64,000 nucleotides of DNA from Cokeromyces recurvatus (GCF_025118155.1 NW_026251405.1:372001-436000); one strand, 5' to 3'; shown: positions 12,095 through 23,971, counted from the first letter of the stretch. The notes: generated by a model not told the origin, from the sequence alone. Translations and numbers: made by a program.

Positions 12095-13623
12095 ATGGTA
12101 AGTTATCAAGTAATAATCCATCAATGACTATATTCGTTTATACTTATTTTTCTTTTATTAAAGTCTCACAGGTTAGTACTCAATCATTAAATTCCACTTT
12201 CGAAATGTCAACTTTCTTGAAATTATAATTTTCTGAGTATAATTATAATTTAAACAAATGTTCAATTTCATTCAATACGGACATTATGTGATTTATATAA
12301 AAGACGAACCATTTCAGCTATCAATTGAAACAATTATAAATCGAATTTGACATTAATCATTACTTTTTTATTTATTTATTTAACCTACTAATAGAAAGTT
12401 CGAGGCTCCCCGTCACGGTCACTTGGGTTTTGGTCCCCGTAAGAGAACCAGATCTCACCGCGGTCGCGTTAAGGCTTACCCCAAGGATGATGCTAGCAAG
12501 CCTGTTCACTTGACTGCCTTCATGGGTTACAAGGCCGGTATGACCCACATTGTTCGTGATCTTGAACGTCCTGGTTCCAGTAAGTTGAATGAAATAATAA
12601 TATGGAAACAACTAAAGAAAAAAAATGAATCTAATATTATAATTTATAATGACAGAGATGCACAAGAAGGAAATCGTCGAAGCTGTTACTGTCATCGAAG
12701 CTCCTGCTATGGTTGTTGTCGGTGTTGTTGGTTACGTCGAAACTCCTCGTGGTCTCCGCTCTTTGACCACCGTCTGGGCTGAACATCTTTCTGAAGAAGC
12801 CAAGCGTCGCTTCTACAAGAACTGGTATCGTTCCAAGAAGAAGGCCTTCACCAAGTATGCTCAAAAGTATGCTGAAGGTGCTAAGGATATTGCCCGTGAA
12901 CTCGAACGTATCAAGAAATACTGTTCCGTTGTCCGTGTCATTGCTCACACCCAAATCTCCAAGGCCAAGCTTCATCAACGCAAGGCTCACATCATGGAAA
13001 TTCAATTGAACGGTGGTTCTATTGCCGATAAGGTTGAATGGGCTCGTGAACACTTTGAAAAGGAAGTCACTGTTGGCTCTGTCTTCGAACAAGATGAAAT
13101 GATTGATATCATCGCCACCACCAAGGGTCATGGTTTCGAAGGTGTCACTCACCGTTGGGGTACCAAGAAGTTGCCTCGTAAGACTCACCGTGGTCTTCGT
13201 AAGGTTGCCTGTATTGGTGCCTGGCATCCTAGCAGAGTCATGTACTCTGTTGCTCGTGCTGGTCAACGTGGTTACCATCGCCGTACTGAAATCAACAAGA
13301 AGATTTACCGTATTGCTCATGGTGCTGATGCCAAGTCTGGTACTACTGATTACGACTTGACTGAAAAGCCTATTACTCCTATGGGTGGTTTCCCTCACTA
13401 CGGTATCGTTAACGAAGATTTCGTTATGATCAAGGGTTGTTGTGCTGGTTCCAAGAAGCGTGTTATCACTCTTCGTAAGTCCCTCACTGTCCACACCAAG
13501 CGTTCTGCTTTGGAAAAGGTTTCCCTCAAGTTCATCGATACTTCTTCCAAGTTTGGTCATGGTCGTTTCCAAACTGCTGCCGAGAAGCATCAATTCATGG
13601 GTACTCTCAAGAAGGATATCTAA
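12095..13623 (+). CDS. RPL3: 60S ribosomal protein L3 (uL3)
   Basis: The four-exon model gives 387 aa, the same length as yeast Rpl3: 12095-12097 (only the ATG), 12164-12171 (8 nt), 12395-12579 and 12656-13623. The product begins [16 protein letters not shown] and ends GTLKKDI, as expected for uL3. The region around [22 protein letters not shown] is the conserved peptidyl-transferase-proximal loop. Codon use is strongly biased toward C/G-ending codons compared with neighbours, as usual for highly expressed genes. This bias also creates a long antisense open frame. uL3 is a core large-subunit protein. The tiny first two coding exons follow from the universal MSHRKFEAP start: both flanking introns have GTAAG/GTTAG donors and AAAG/ATAG acceptors. 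Confidence 0.96.
12164..12171 (+). other. RPL3: 8-nt microexon of RPL3
   Basis: The 8 bases (TCTCACAG) lie between an AAAG acceptor and a GTTAGT donor. Together with the 3-nt ATG exon they restore the universal M-S-H-R start of uL3 in phase. Confidence 0.85.
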
Positions 13624-13733
13624 AATGCTTATATCGCATCTTAATAACTTTTTGTTATTGTTATTAAAATAAAAAGAAAAATATAATTTGTTACTTTATT
13701 ATTATACAAAGAAATTTTAATTTCTAATAATTA

Positions 13734-14841
13734 TTATACAAAAGTAAGCTCAGGTTTATCAAATTGTACAATGCCTGCATTAAGATTTTCACCACCATAT
13801 TTCTCCAATGCTTGTAATTCGCGTCTAATGTATTGTACAACAAGTGCTAAATCAGCTGCATTGTTGGATGAAATTGCGAATAAATTTCTAAATTATGAAA
13901 ATGAATACATTCTTTAGAGCCTTTCTTTTTTTTTCTTTTTTTTTTTTCTTTTCTTTTCTTTTCTTCTTTCATCTTATTCATTACCTCCATAAAGCAGCTG
14001 CCAAGACTGGATCATCCTTACACATTCCTTCGTCATAAGCTACTACACCACCATGGAACTGTGCTAACAAATCTTTTATATAACTATTAATCACTCTCTG
14101 TTGTGTAATACCATGTTGTCGAATACGATCTTCTGCATCTTCAAAGAATCGATTGACAAGCTCTTGAATGTATAATTTGCCTTGTCCTTCTGCACGTAAA
14201 TGAACCATTAACATCCATACATGTAATTGAGTTACTGAAAACCATGATTGAAAATTATCTGGCAAACTACATTCTATTTTTTTTTTTTACATGATATTAA
14301 TGTATGTGGGTATAATACAAGTTTTCATTTAATTTTACTTTTGGTATAAAAGTCCTTATTTAAATCAAATTGTTTTGAACAAACATTATAAAGATTATGA
14401 CTCGCTTTAATAGCTGTAGATTCGACTGAATAATATCCCATAAGTTTAGCTAATCCATATACAATCTTTTTTGTAGTTTCAGAATACTTTGGTTTTTTTG
14501 GTTCAGCAGTTAGAGTCGAGTTGTATCGTGAGAAGCATAATAAACTAGTCGATTTCTATGTGTAGACGTAGAAAGGAAGAAGATATATATAAATAAAAAG
14601 GATAGTTTTATACAAGTCAATAATTCGAGTCATTATTAGATGATTATTTACCAAGCCATATAATTGTGCGGGGGTCCTTCTATTTGCCATAAGTAAGGGT
14701 CGTGCATTTAATAAACTCTAATCAATAATGTATTTTGCATATATTAAATAAATAAATATATATATATACATATATATAAGCCAAACAATCAAGTGCTTTG
14801 CTAACCTTTTTAATAGTTGAACTAACTGCTCGATTGGCCAT
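13734..14841 (-). CDS. CBP3: Ubiquinol-cytochrome c chaperone CBP3 (UQCC1 family)
   Basis: Five exons (14806-14841, 14652-14717, 14339-14555, 13985-14273, 13734-13887) join in phase to 253 aa. The N-terminus is rich in R, S, L and N without acids, as expected for a mitochondrial presequence. The core has the family signature: CSLPDNFQSWFSVTQLHVWML, then LVNRFFEDAEDRIR, and AYDEGMCKDDPVLAAALWRNLF. CBP3 with CBP6 binds the mitoribosome exit and newly made cytochrome b during complex III assembly in the matrix (family knowledge). The gene converges tail to tail with RPL3, leaving only about 110 bases between stops. Start chosen at 14841 because it gives the presequence and a clean phase-0 first intron. 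Confidence 0.9.
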
Positions 14842-14878
14842 GGTGGAGATTATTATAAGCAAAGATAAGAAATAGTCC

Positions 14879-14916
<38 letters not shown>

Positions 14917-15086
14917 GCGGAGATAGAAATAAAGAGGTGTGTGTGTAAGAAGAAAGGGAGTAGCAATTCAAATGATAAATCATCTGAACTTTAATTCATC
15001 CATATTGAACTAAATCATTGTTCAAATATAAACTACAGATAATAAGCTTCTTCTTTCTTTTCTTTTCTTTTTTTTATTTTTGGGAC

Positions 15087-15187
15087 GATGTAATATATCA
15101 ATTCTTTTATTTTGTAGACTACAATGCATCTAATCGTTATGAATGAATGATTGAATCAATTATAACTTACATGGATGGTTGATGTAA
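15087..15187 (+). repeat. Dispersed direct repeat, copy 1
   Basis: This stretch matches 57591-57685 in the same orientation. A block of 33 bases ending TTTTGTAGACT is identical, followed by about 60 bases with scattered differences and small gaps (shared TAATCGTT, ATCAATTAT and CTTACAT). Both copies are preceded by a T-rich tract. The class is unknown; an old non-autonomous element is plausible. Confidence 0.7.
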
Positions 15188-15483
15188 ACATGTTGATAAA
15201 ACGAGATAATAAATTAGAGAGGCTTGAAAGTAGTTGATATATAAAATATAAAGTGGATTTATAGCAAGAAAGATGAACTCCAAACAAGCCTTTTGTTTGT
15301 TTGTTTGTTTGGTTCCTTTGCAGAGGTTCAAATTAAAGCATGTTTAGAAATATAAGATTTTATCTGATTAGAAAATTCTTTACTTTATTCAACAATATTG
15401 CCCATGTCTATATAATGTAAATGGGTCTAAATGAATAAATCTCTTTTTAAAATAAAGGTAAACTTAGCATCTGCAGCTTATGT

Positions 15484-15488
<5 letters not shown>

Positions 15489-15536
<48 letters not shown>
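15489..15536 (+). repeat. Poly-A tract of 48 bases
   Basis: An uninterrupted A run, the longest homopolymer in the window. It lies just beyond the 3' end of the NEM1-like gene; the assembled length is probably uncertain. Confidence 0.95.
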
Positions 15537-15539
<3 letters not shown>

Positions 15540-15555
15540 ATATTTTGATAAACTA

Positions 15556-16662
15556 TTATTTTTTATTATTACGCTGCAATCGTAAGATGCTTCTAACATC
15601 AGCAGCAAATCGAAGTGCATCCAATAAAGGTAAAAGGTCCAATAAGCTTTCGTCATTAGGATTTGATATCCATGTGGGTAAAATAATACCATTTTCTAAT
15701 AAAACCCAAGTTTAATCTATTAGTTATTTATTTCTTTTTTCTTCCCCAAAAACTGTCACTTCTTCACCCCTTTTTTGTGTGTGTGTGTGTGTGTTTTTTT
15801 TTCTTTACCTTTGTACAAATCAAATGAAATAGGACTATTATCTACAAGACATACTTTACATAGATCCTTTTCTGCTAATGTAATATCCTTTAAAAAGTTG
15901 CCATTTTGAAGTATGCATGACTATTATATAAAGTAAGTAAGTGAGTGAGTAACACATAATGTGTATGGAATCATTTACTTGTCGAAAGAGTCGTTGTGAA
16001 ATTAAATTATCTTGATCAAGCCAGTCTATCACAGGGTCAGCATATTCTGCCATTGAAGCTGTGTAAATAACAACTCGATACCATTGACTAATCTATATTT
16101 ATACATATACAAATATGTATTCATATTTATGTATTACATAAGCAATCCTATTCTATAAATGTTCAATTTTATTATTTACTGTCTTTAAAAAGAAATCCAC
16201 ATGAGGTCGTTTATAAACTTCATAAATTATCGAAAGTTGTTTGTTATCATGATTTGAGCAAAGAACTTCAATATGCTTTCGTTTAATAGTTGGACTCACT
16301 TTATTGTGAAGAGAAGAAGTTTCTGAGCCTAAACGAACTGAATGGACTAATGTTTCATCCAAGTCTAATATAAGTGTCTTGTTTTTATAATATTGTGTTT
16401 GTAAGGGTATCTTGTTGTTAGTTATCTTTTGTTGTTGCCTTGGTAAAAAGAACAATAAAAAACGTATTATCAAATCGACATATTGATAAAGTTGACTAAA
16501 AAAATGTTTTACTGTTTTCCTACTTGACGATAAGATAGACTTATGAAGTGCAGAAGAAGAAGAAGATAGTGTAGTTGTTGTTAATGTTGTTGCTGTAGTA
16601 GTAGTGGTAGTAGTCGTAGTAGCAGTAGTAGTAGCAGTAGTAGTAGCAGTAGCAGTAGACAT
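15556..16662 (-). CDS. NEM1: NEM1/CTDNEP1-type phosphatase (lipin phosphatase)
   Basis: Four exons (16180-16662, 15979-16092, 15809-15920, 15556-15695) give 282 aa. The HAD-type FCP1 catalytic motif DLDETLVHS lies at about residues 100-108, with D100 and D102 as catalytic aspartates. Later motifs are [20 protein letters not shown] and [10 protein letters not shown] hydrophobic helix at about residues 61-74 fits the membrane anchor found in Nem1/Dullard before the phosphatase domain. In fungi Nem1 with Spo7 dephosphorylates the lipin Pah1 at the ER/nuclear envelope, controlling phospholipid versus triacylglycerol synthesis. The first 35 residues are a threonine/alanine run encoded by degenerate trinucleotide repeats. 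An alternative is another small CTD phosphatase (Psr1-type), but the N-terminal anchor and [11 protein letters not shown] favour Nem1. Confidence 0.85.
16591..16662 (-). repeat. Threonine-coding trinucleotide repeat at NEM1 N-terminus
   Basis: Degenerate GTA/GTT/GCA-type triplets (plus strand) encode a Thr/Ala-rich stretch right after the start codon. Confidence 0.75.
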
Positions 16663-16981
16663 AATATAAAATGAATGCTACTAATTTTTGTTTGTCCAAG
16701 TAAAATAAAATAAAATAAAAAATAAATATGTATTTAAAAGAAAAAGGGAAGAATAAGTAACTTTAAATTAAATAGTGTTTACATAATATATACACTACTT
16801 TTATTTGACACACATAAAATTGGGGATTTATATTTGCCATAAATGGTAATTTTTGTCTGTAATTTCAACCGTCGTTTAATTTGCTGGCTGGGAAGAAGGA
16901 AAGAAATAAATAAGGCTCTTTATTATTTATTTATTCATTCATTTATTTATTCATTTATTTATTTATTTATCTTCATTTTAT
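16663..16981. promoter_or_regulatory. Shared divergent promoter region (NEM1 and NT-C2 gene)
   Basis: The 319 bases between two divergent start codons contain TTTA/TTCA repeats and A-rich patches. No specific operator was identified. Confidence 0.5.
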
Positions 16982-17144
16982 ATGTCTTTCTCTAGATTAT
17001 TTATATCTAAAAATCGAAAAATAGATTTCGAATTAACCATTCTTATTCAAGATTTAACTAATGTTCCTTTAGTAAGTGGCCTTTATTATGTTAAATGGAG
17101 AATAAAAAATACAGTACATAGTAATGGCTCTACAGTGAGGTAAC

Positions 17145-17183
<39 letters not shown>

Positions 17184-18134
17184 AATGTCATTCATTGAGG
17201 CAGACTAATGTATTTTTTTTGTAGAGCACCTATTAGAGATCATTGTATATTTTGGGGTCATCCGATTAGTACAATAGCTCATTTAGTCATTACAAAGCAG
17301 CGTATTTTGGGACCCTGTGAACTAAAATTAGAAATATATCAAGAATTAGGCGGAAGTAAAGATACGATATCTATTGGAAATTTGACAATAAATTTATCAG
17401 AGTATGCAGGCTCTGGATTAATTACTAGAAGATATTTATTAGACCATTGTAAATTTAATTCAACTATAAAGGTAATATAAAGAAGATTTAAAGAAAGCTT
17501 ATTCTATCTAACATCACACTCTATTTTATAGTTGTCTATTAAAGTAGATCAGATATCAAATACATTAACTGAATATGAAATGTAACTTCTTTATTACATT
17601 ACATTTCATTTCATTCTATAGCAATAACCAAAACGCTTTAACTTCTTCCCTCTTTAGACCTCCTTTGAAGAAACAGCAAATATTCACAGACATTCCTTCT
17701 ATGATTACTGAACGACAGCAACAAGCAAGATCTTTATTAGCTGATGAAAGATCATTACGTAATGTTTATTTAAGCTGTCTTTTTTTTTTTTATTGATTAT
17801 TGTTATCGATTTTATTATTAGATTCATCATGTAGTTTTGGAAATAACACAAATAACGAAAATAACAGCAATTCATTGTTGAATATAAAGAAGTCACAATC
17901 TGCTATTTCACTGGTAAGACAAATAGAAAATAAATGAAAATAAAATGAAAATAAAATGGAAATAAAATAAAATAAAATGCATAAATTTTTTTTTAACGTA
18001 TAATGTAGCCACATTATTGTCGGCAAGTATCACCTTTTAATAATACAGATGATCCCTCTCCAACTGATTTAGTAGAACAATTATTTAATACAAAGTCTAA
18101 TACTGCAATAACAACTAAGGCTACTGCAAATTAA
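16982..18134 (+). CDS. NT-C2 domain protein of the FAM102/EEIG1 family
   Basis: Six exons (16982-17139, 17225-17471, 17532-17581, 17622-17758, 17822-17913, 18009-18134) join in phase to 269 aa. Residues 1-150 match the EEIG1/EHBP1 N-terminal C2 domain: FELTILIQDLTNVPLVSGLYYVKWR, then a VRAPIRDHCIFW turn and SIGNLTINLSEYA, ending in a strand that resumes as LSIKVDQI. The second half is polar and low complexity with NENN-type runs and a conserved-looking SPTDLVEQLF near the C-terminus. NT-C2 proteins attach to membranes or cytoskeletal adaptors; the specific role here is unknown. The gene is divergent from NEM1 with a short shared promoter. Confidence 0.8.
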
Positions 18135-18731
18135 TAATAAATGAGTGCAAAAGAACCTGTAATAATAAAATTGAATAAGAAAAGAATAATAAACTTGTTT
18201 TAAAATGACACAGAAGAAAAAAGGCTTTATTTTCCTGCATGAAAAAAATTTTTTTTTCTTATGGAATATATGCAATGTAGTGCAAGTGTATATTTATCTA
18301 CATCTTTATATACAACGATTTCGTAGATTAATAATCAAAGTCACTACACCCTATGTTAATATACAGAGTATAATAGAGTCGTTGTCATTAGGCATATGCT
18401 AGATTCAAGCTTATTATATGATTAGTTTTATATACAAACAAGTTGTCTTCAAGTTAATAATCTACTATTTTTTTTTTTTTTTTACTAAAAGAAAGTAATA
18501 TCTTTTTTTTTTCACTTGTAATATATTATGTAGTAATGTAGGCTTTATAAAGACCCGATAGAACAATAGCTTGACTCAATTATAATAAAGTCAATAGATC
18601 GACAGAATTTATAAAAGCAGCAGCAGCAGTAGAGGAAAAAGCTCCGTTTAAATAAAGAAAAAAAAAGGGGGGAAGCTATACACTCTTTATAAAGCGTAAC
18701 AAAGGCAAACAGAACATATACTGTTAAATTA

Positions 18732-18999
18732 GTGAAGTTCTGAAGATACTGGTCACTGTAAATATTCAATCTCTGAGAGTACATTTCATTTGGACTTTTC
18801 ACGTCTCTCTTTAAATAAGATTGTAAAAGGAAGCATATAGTGCAATCAACCTCTACGATGGGTTGCTTCTGGAAATAGTAGCCTTTTATTACATAATGAA
18901 GCTACTGGCTAATTGGTTCATTATCCTCTTTTTTACTATTATCAATTATAAATGAATAAATCTATATTATCCATAAACAAATAAAAATAAGCTTGTATA
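18732..18999 (-). repeat. Dispersed repeat, copy B of an inverted pair
   Basis: The reverse complement matches 5579-5847 over about 268 bases with only a few substitutions. Beyond both ends the sequences are unrelated. The two copies lie about 13 kb apart in opposite orientation. Confidence 0.85.
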
Positions 19000-19111
19000 C
19001 TTTATGTTAACATACTATTCATACAACAGCTACTGCTACTACTTTTTATACAGAATAGGCTTTACTATCCCATTATTTTTCTTATTTTTTACGAGTCTTT
19101 ATAATTTATAC

Positions 19112-19142
<31 letters not shown>

Positions 19143-20144
19143 CATGAAAATAAATACAACTTGATTTTTTTGTTTTATAAATCTTGAAATATGATAGACC
19201 TCTCGCATGTGTTTAGTTGTAAATCATGGCCGTGTTTTGTTGGCCACTTACTGCACAGATATCTCATTTTTGCCCGGACAACTCAGGGGGGAGCATAATT
19301 TATTATAGTCTGGGAGTAGCATTCCTGCTTAAGTGAGGGAATGCTGTCACCTAGATTTATAAAACATCTATTCTTTTAAACTCTAGTTTATTATATAGGT
19401 GTTTGCGATTGCTAGCTTTTTTGTTGTTATTCTATGGCATTCTTCTTTCTCAGGAATACGGATATCTTAAACTCAAGTTTATGTATAAACCTACTCACAC
19501 TAATTTATTTAGTCTTTAAGCTTTATATTTTGATTATATAAATTGTAATTGTATCAAGTCTTTTATTATAAAGTCGCTTTCAAGTAAAGGCTTAGAGCTT
19601 GGTCTTGGATTTCGATCACTTTTATTTAAATAAAATCAACAAGGGCAGAATATTGCTCAAATACAGGTAATGTTAAGACCCTCTTCATACATTTTATGAC
19701 TTTTCTTTGTTGAAGCACTTGTCAAACATGGCTTTGTCCATCTATGCTCAGTTTAATGTCTGCAAACAAATTGGAAAGAAAAAAAATTTTTTTTTTGTCT
19801 TGTCATACAAGCGCTACTTTTATTAAATACTTTGTGTATCTACTACTTGACTCTATGAATACAAGACAATAACAAGAATACACTAATGAAATTACTATTA
19901 CTTTAGAATCAATGCGTTGTTTTAGTTAGTTTTATGTCGGTATGTTTTGTTACTGTATAGGAAAAAAAAAGAGCGGACAACAATGACAAGTGACTCTTGT
20001 GTCAAAAACAAAGGTTCCCCTCCCCTCCCACACGTATTACAAAGTAATCCAAGGAGATGATCAAAAATAAATATAAGTGTCTGCTCAGAAAAAAAACCCC
20101 CCCGGCCATCTTCCATAAAATAGTGAAGTTTATTGCTCATGCTG

Positions 20145-20184
<40 letters not shown>
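20145..20184 (+). repeat. Poly-A tract of about 40 bases
   Basis: Uninterrupted A run in the spacer. Confidence 0.95.
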
Positions 20185-20185
<1 letters not shown>

Positions 20186-21621
20186 GCGAATTGACTAGAA
20201 AAAAAACTGCTATTTGGTTCTTTGCAAATCTGCTAATTGGAAATTTTTAATGCGCTGATTGGTATTTATTAAACTGTTTATTGAATTTTATAAATACGCC
20301 AATTAGAACCATAAGCAATGTATATGTATGCGACACTTTAATTTTTTTTTCTTGTGACATCATTTTGGCAAAAGGTGTACATAACTGTATGCATGTGTAC
20401 ATGTATATAAGTTTTACTATTTAAATCAAAGAAATTTACTATACTTGTTCTTTAATGGTCTAAGGGGTATGTCATATTAAAATAGCCTTTTTTTTTTTAA
20501 TAATTATAGAATAAACTATATATAATATAATTTAACAATTGTAAGGGCTTAGAACATTTTAATGAATTTTAGTCATCTATAATAATGCCTTCCCCTTTCA
20601 TTATTCTTATAGTTTGCGAGATATGAATAATTATTAAAAAAATACGTACTATATCTATTTATTAGAAGGAAATTTGCTTATTTTTCATCCATTCAAACAA
20701 TAGTCTGTCAAGTAATACTCTAAATAATTGAGCCAAGTGTATTAAAAAAAAAAGAAATGGAATTATATTATTAGAAGATGAGTAAGCCACATTTAGGCTC
20801 AAAACTAACAGATAATATTATTGTTAAAGTAATTCCTAGTAAATTCTTTGATTTGTCAAAACCAATAGTTAGTTCTGTAAACAACAATGAGGGACTATGT
20901 GAGGCCGGCTTTCGAATTTTTTTTTGATTTTTGTACTCTTAAATGACGATCCTATTTAGTGTTCATATTACACAAGCTAAATTAAAACCTCCAAATGAAT
21001 AGAAAAGAAGACAACTTAAGAGAAGTCATTTCTTTTAGATGACAGCTGATAAAGTGTTAAAAATATAACTATAAAAAATGTAAATATGCTCATTTTCTTT
21101 AATGATATACTGTTTGCAGCAGTTCTCCTTAATTATATGTAAAATTTATATTCTGAATTTGAAAACGTTTTTTTTTCTTTTTTTATATAATTGATTTATA
21201 TGATAGATTTGGAGTATTTTTTTTTTGATGTTCCGCTACTTTTAAACAACTAATTTCTCGCCTAAGATTGTCTTCTTGTTTAATAAAGTCTAATATAAAG
21301 AAATCTATTTTTGCTTATTTTTTTTTTTTTTTGAAAAGAAAAGAGTGAAGAAGAAGCATGTGAATGACTATTCTGCTTGGCAGCAGTATTTGTTTTAAAA
21401 ATAGAAATTATAAAACAAAAATAATGACGAAAAATTAGAAGTCAGCGAATAAAAAATTAAGGAAAAAAGAAAATACTAAAATTGTACCTGGCGTCTGTAG
21501 TGTTGCTCCTGAACAAATACTAAGTCTTTTTATCTTTCTTTCCCTTTTTTTTTCTTGTTCTTTTTTTTTTTTTTTTTCTTAAAAAAAAATTTCTCTTTAC
21601 GTCTTTTTATAATCTTTGAAT

Positions 21622-23971
21622 ATGTCAATGGATACTCCACCATTTGATCCAAATGATTATTCATATGTTATTGGCATAGGTATAATAAGGATGACTTTGT
21701 ATTTTAAAAGTTTATTTATTTTTATGTTTATTTATTATAGATTTTGGAACAACCTTTTCTGGCTGCTGTTATGCTTTTTCAAAAGATGGAAATGATGAAA
21801 TTATTGATATAACGAAATGGTATAAATATATATATATAGATATGTGTGTATATGCATAGGTATATATATAATTAAAAGAAAAAATTATTAGGCCAAAGCA
21901 ACAAAATGTTTATCCAAAAACGCCTACTCTTTCTCTTTATAGAAATGGCTCAACTAAACTTGTTGCCTGGGGACAAGATGCAAAAAAGACTGCCATGAAA
22001 CGAAATAATAATGACCAATTACTTTCTCGATTTAAATTACAATTAGACGAAAATCTCAACTTACCTCCATTACCAAACGGTCTTACAGCACTTGAAGCTA
22101 TAACTGATTATCTTGAAGCATTCCATAATCATGTCTGTAAAGATCTTCAACGTGGTTTTGCTAATAATTATGATCAAAGTAAATTTCGTTATTGTTTAAC
22201 TGTACCAGCCATGTGGAGTGATCAAGCTAAAGCAACTATGAGAGAAGCTGCAATTCGTGCAAACATCATTAATCGTTGGGATCATCCAAGTAGACTTATG
22301 CTGATTAGTGAACCTGAGGCTGCTGCTCTTTATTGTGAAAAGAAATGTGACCAGTTTAATTTGGGTCATGGTCAACGGTTCTTGATTTGCGATGCTGGTG
22401 GTGGTACGGTTGACCTTATTGTCTTTGAAATAGATGACTCAGGTGAACGAAGGGCCCTCAAGGAAGTAACAAAAGGTTCAGGTGATTCTTGTGGTTCGAC
22501 TTTCTTGGATATTCGTATGCGTGAATATTTGAAAGATAGATTTTATCATCATGGTAAAATCAGTGATACAGCTATGGAGTCTATGATGGAGACTTTTATT
22601 GATACAATTAAAGTAAGTTTCTTTTTAAATCATTATTTATTTTATCTCCTTAACTGATTTTTTTTCTCCCTTTCCTTTCCTTTCCTTTCCTTCCCTCCCC
22701 ACTCTCTCTCTCTCTTTCTTTCTCTCTCTCTCTCCTTATATACTAATACTACTCCCTATAATCCCTTGTAGCCTGAATTTGACGGAGATGAAGATCAATA
22801 TCTTGCTTTACCCGCTGCATTAGGTATTGAAGGTGCTGATGATCCTGATGCAGGTATAGAAGATGGTACACTTCATATTCCTTGTCATGAACTTCGTCAA
22901 CGTGTTTTTGAACCTGTTATCAATCAAGTCATTGATTTAATCGAGGAACAAGTACAGCGCTCATCCATTAAATTAGATGCTATTTTTTTGGTAGGTGGCT
23001 TTGGTCAGTCAACCTATCTTTATAGACGTGTTTTAGCAGAATTTCAAAACCGAGTCGGTTTTATTGGAGTGCCACCTCGTGGAGAATTAGCTGTTGTTCG
23101 TGGAGCAGTCTATTTTGGACTTAATCCACATATGGTTACAGAACGTGTATCTAGACGTACATATGGTCTTGAGACTAGAATGGTCTTTGATCCTCGAAAT
23201 GACCCTCCTGAACAATGTATTAAAGGCGATGATAATCGTTTATTTTGTAAGCAAAGATTTAGTGTTTATGTTCAAAAGGGACAAACGATTAGTGTTGATT
23301 ATTGTGTGTCAAAGAATTTTATGATTGCTTATCCAAATGATACAGATACAGGTATGTATATAAAAGAAGGAAAAGGAGAAGGAGGATATATAGATGTATA
23401 CAGATATTAAAAGATATATTTGAACTATTTTTTTTTTTGAAATTTAGACTTATTTGCATATGATGGAGATGGCCCTGTTCCACGCTTAACTACACATCCT
23501 CAAGTTTTTAAAGTAGCAAGATTCCCAATTAAAATGCCTAAATTCCCAGATGTACAAAAGGGTCAACCCATATTTATGACGATTAAAATGTATTTTGGTC
23601 AAACAGAAATAAAAATTGAAGCACATATTCGAGATCGTAAATTTACGTTTACATCAGCCTTTGAAACAGTTGAAAGAGAGATGATGCACTCACTTAATTC
23701 ACAGACGAGTATGTTAGCCATTAAACCAGATGAAAGTGATTACATGTATAGTAATAATAGAAATTTCAACGGATCTAATACATCAAGTCCATTTGTATCA
23801 AGACCTCCTTCACTTCCTTCTCGAGATAATGGATATCCTTCACCTATGTCAAATGCACGTAGTGTTCGAGATGATGATGGTACATTTTATGACGGAGACT
23901 CTAGACACTCCTCTGTACTTAATAATAATCCTAGAAAGATCTTTGGTATTAAATTTGGTAAAAAACGATAA
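21622..23971 (+). CDS. Hsp70-superfamily protein of the HSPA12 type
   Basis: Five exons (21622-21679, 21741-21819, 21892-22612, 22772-23351, 23448-23971) give 653 aa. The actin-like ATPase fold shows the phosphate-1 motif DFGTTFSG at about residues 20-27, the phosphate-2 motif ICDAGGGTVDL and the adenosine motif LVGGFGQSTYLYRRV. SEPEAAALY is the connect-1 region. The C-terminal third diverges from canonical Hsp70 and lacks an EEVD tail. It ends in a Ser/Asn-rich low-complexity segment and a basic GKKR terminus. Such HSPA12-like proteins are expanded in fungi and are of unclear function; they bind ATP, but a chaperone role is inferred only by family. It is cytosolic by default (no signal peptide or membrane segment seen). 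Confidence 0.88.

Larger units (their letters stand above)
14842..15555. other. Spacer between CBP3 promoter and NEM1 3' end
   Basis: It holds an (ATT)n tract near 14883-14914, one copy of a dispersed repeat (15087-15187), a (TTTG)n patch near 15291-15310 and an A run of 48 bases (15489-15536). No gene is seen. Confidence 0.7.
18135..21621. other. Gene-poor AT-rich spacer
   Basis: No intact gene is supported. It holds copy B of the inverted duplication (18732-18999), an A run of about 30 bases near 19113, a GC-richer island with a stem-forming pair (19200-19345), an A run of about 40 (20145-20184), and several CCAAT/ATTGG boxes at 20200-20320 without an evident gene. A minus-strand open frame at 19922-20140 is not recognisable. 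The last few hundred bases are the promoter of the Hsp70-like gene. Confidence 0.65.

Noticed and set aside
12637..13593. 318-codon open frame antisense to RPL3
   Set aside because: It mirrors the uL3 coding exon exactly; strong codon bias in highly expressed genes removes antisense stops. No family resemblance.
19922..20140. Minus-strand open frame of 72 codons with a CNTCGRGG segment
   Set aside because: It looks slightly gene-like but has no start context, no partner exon and ends in a poly-T-coded tail; not enough to call.
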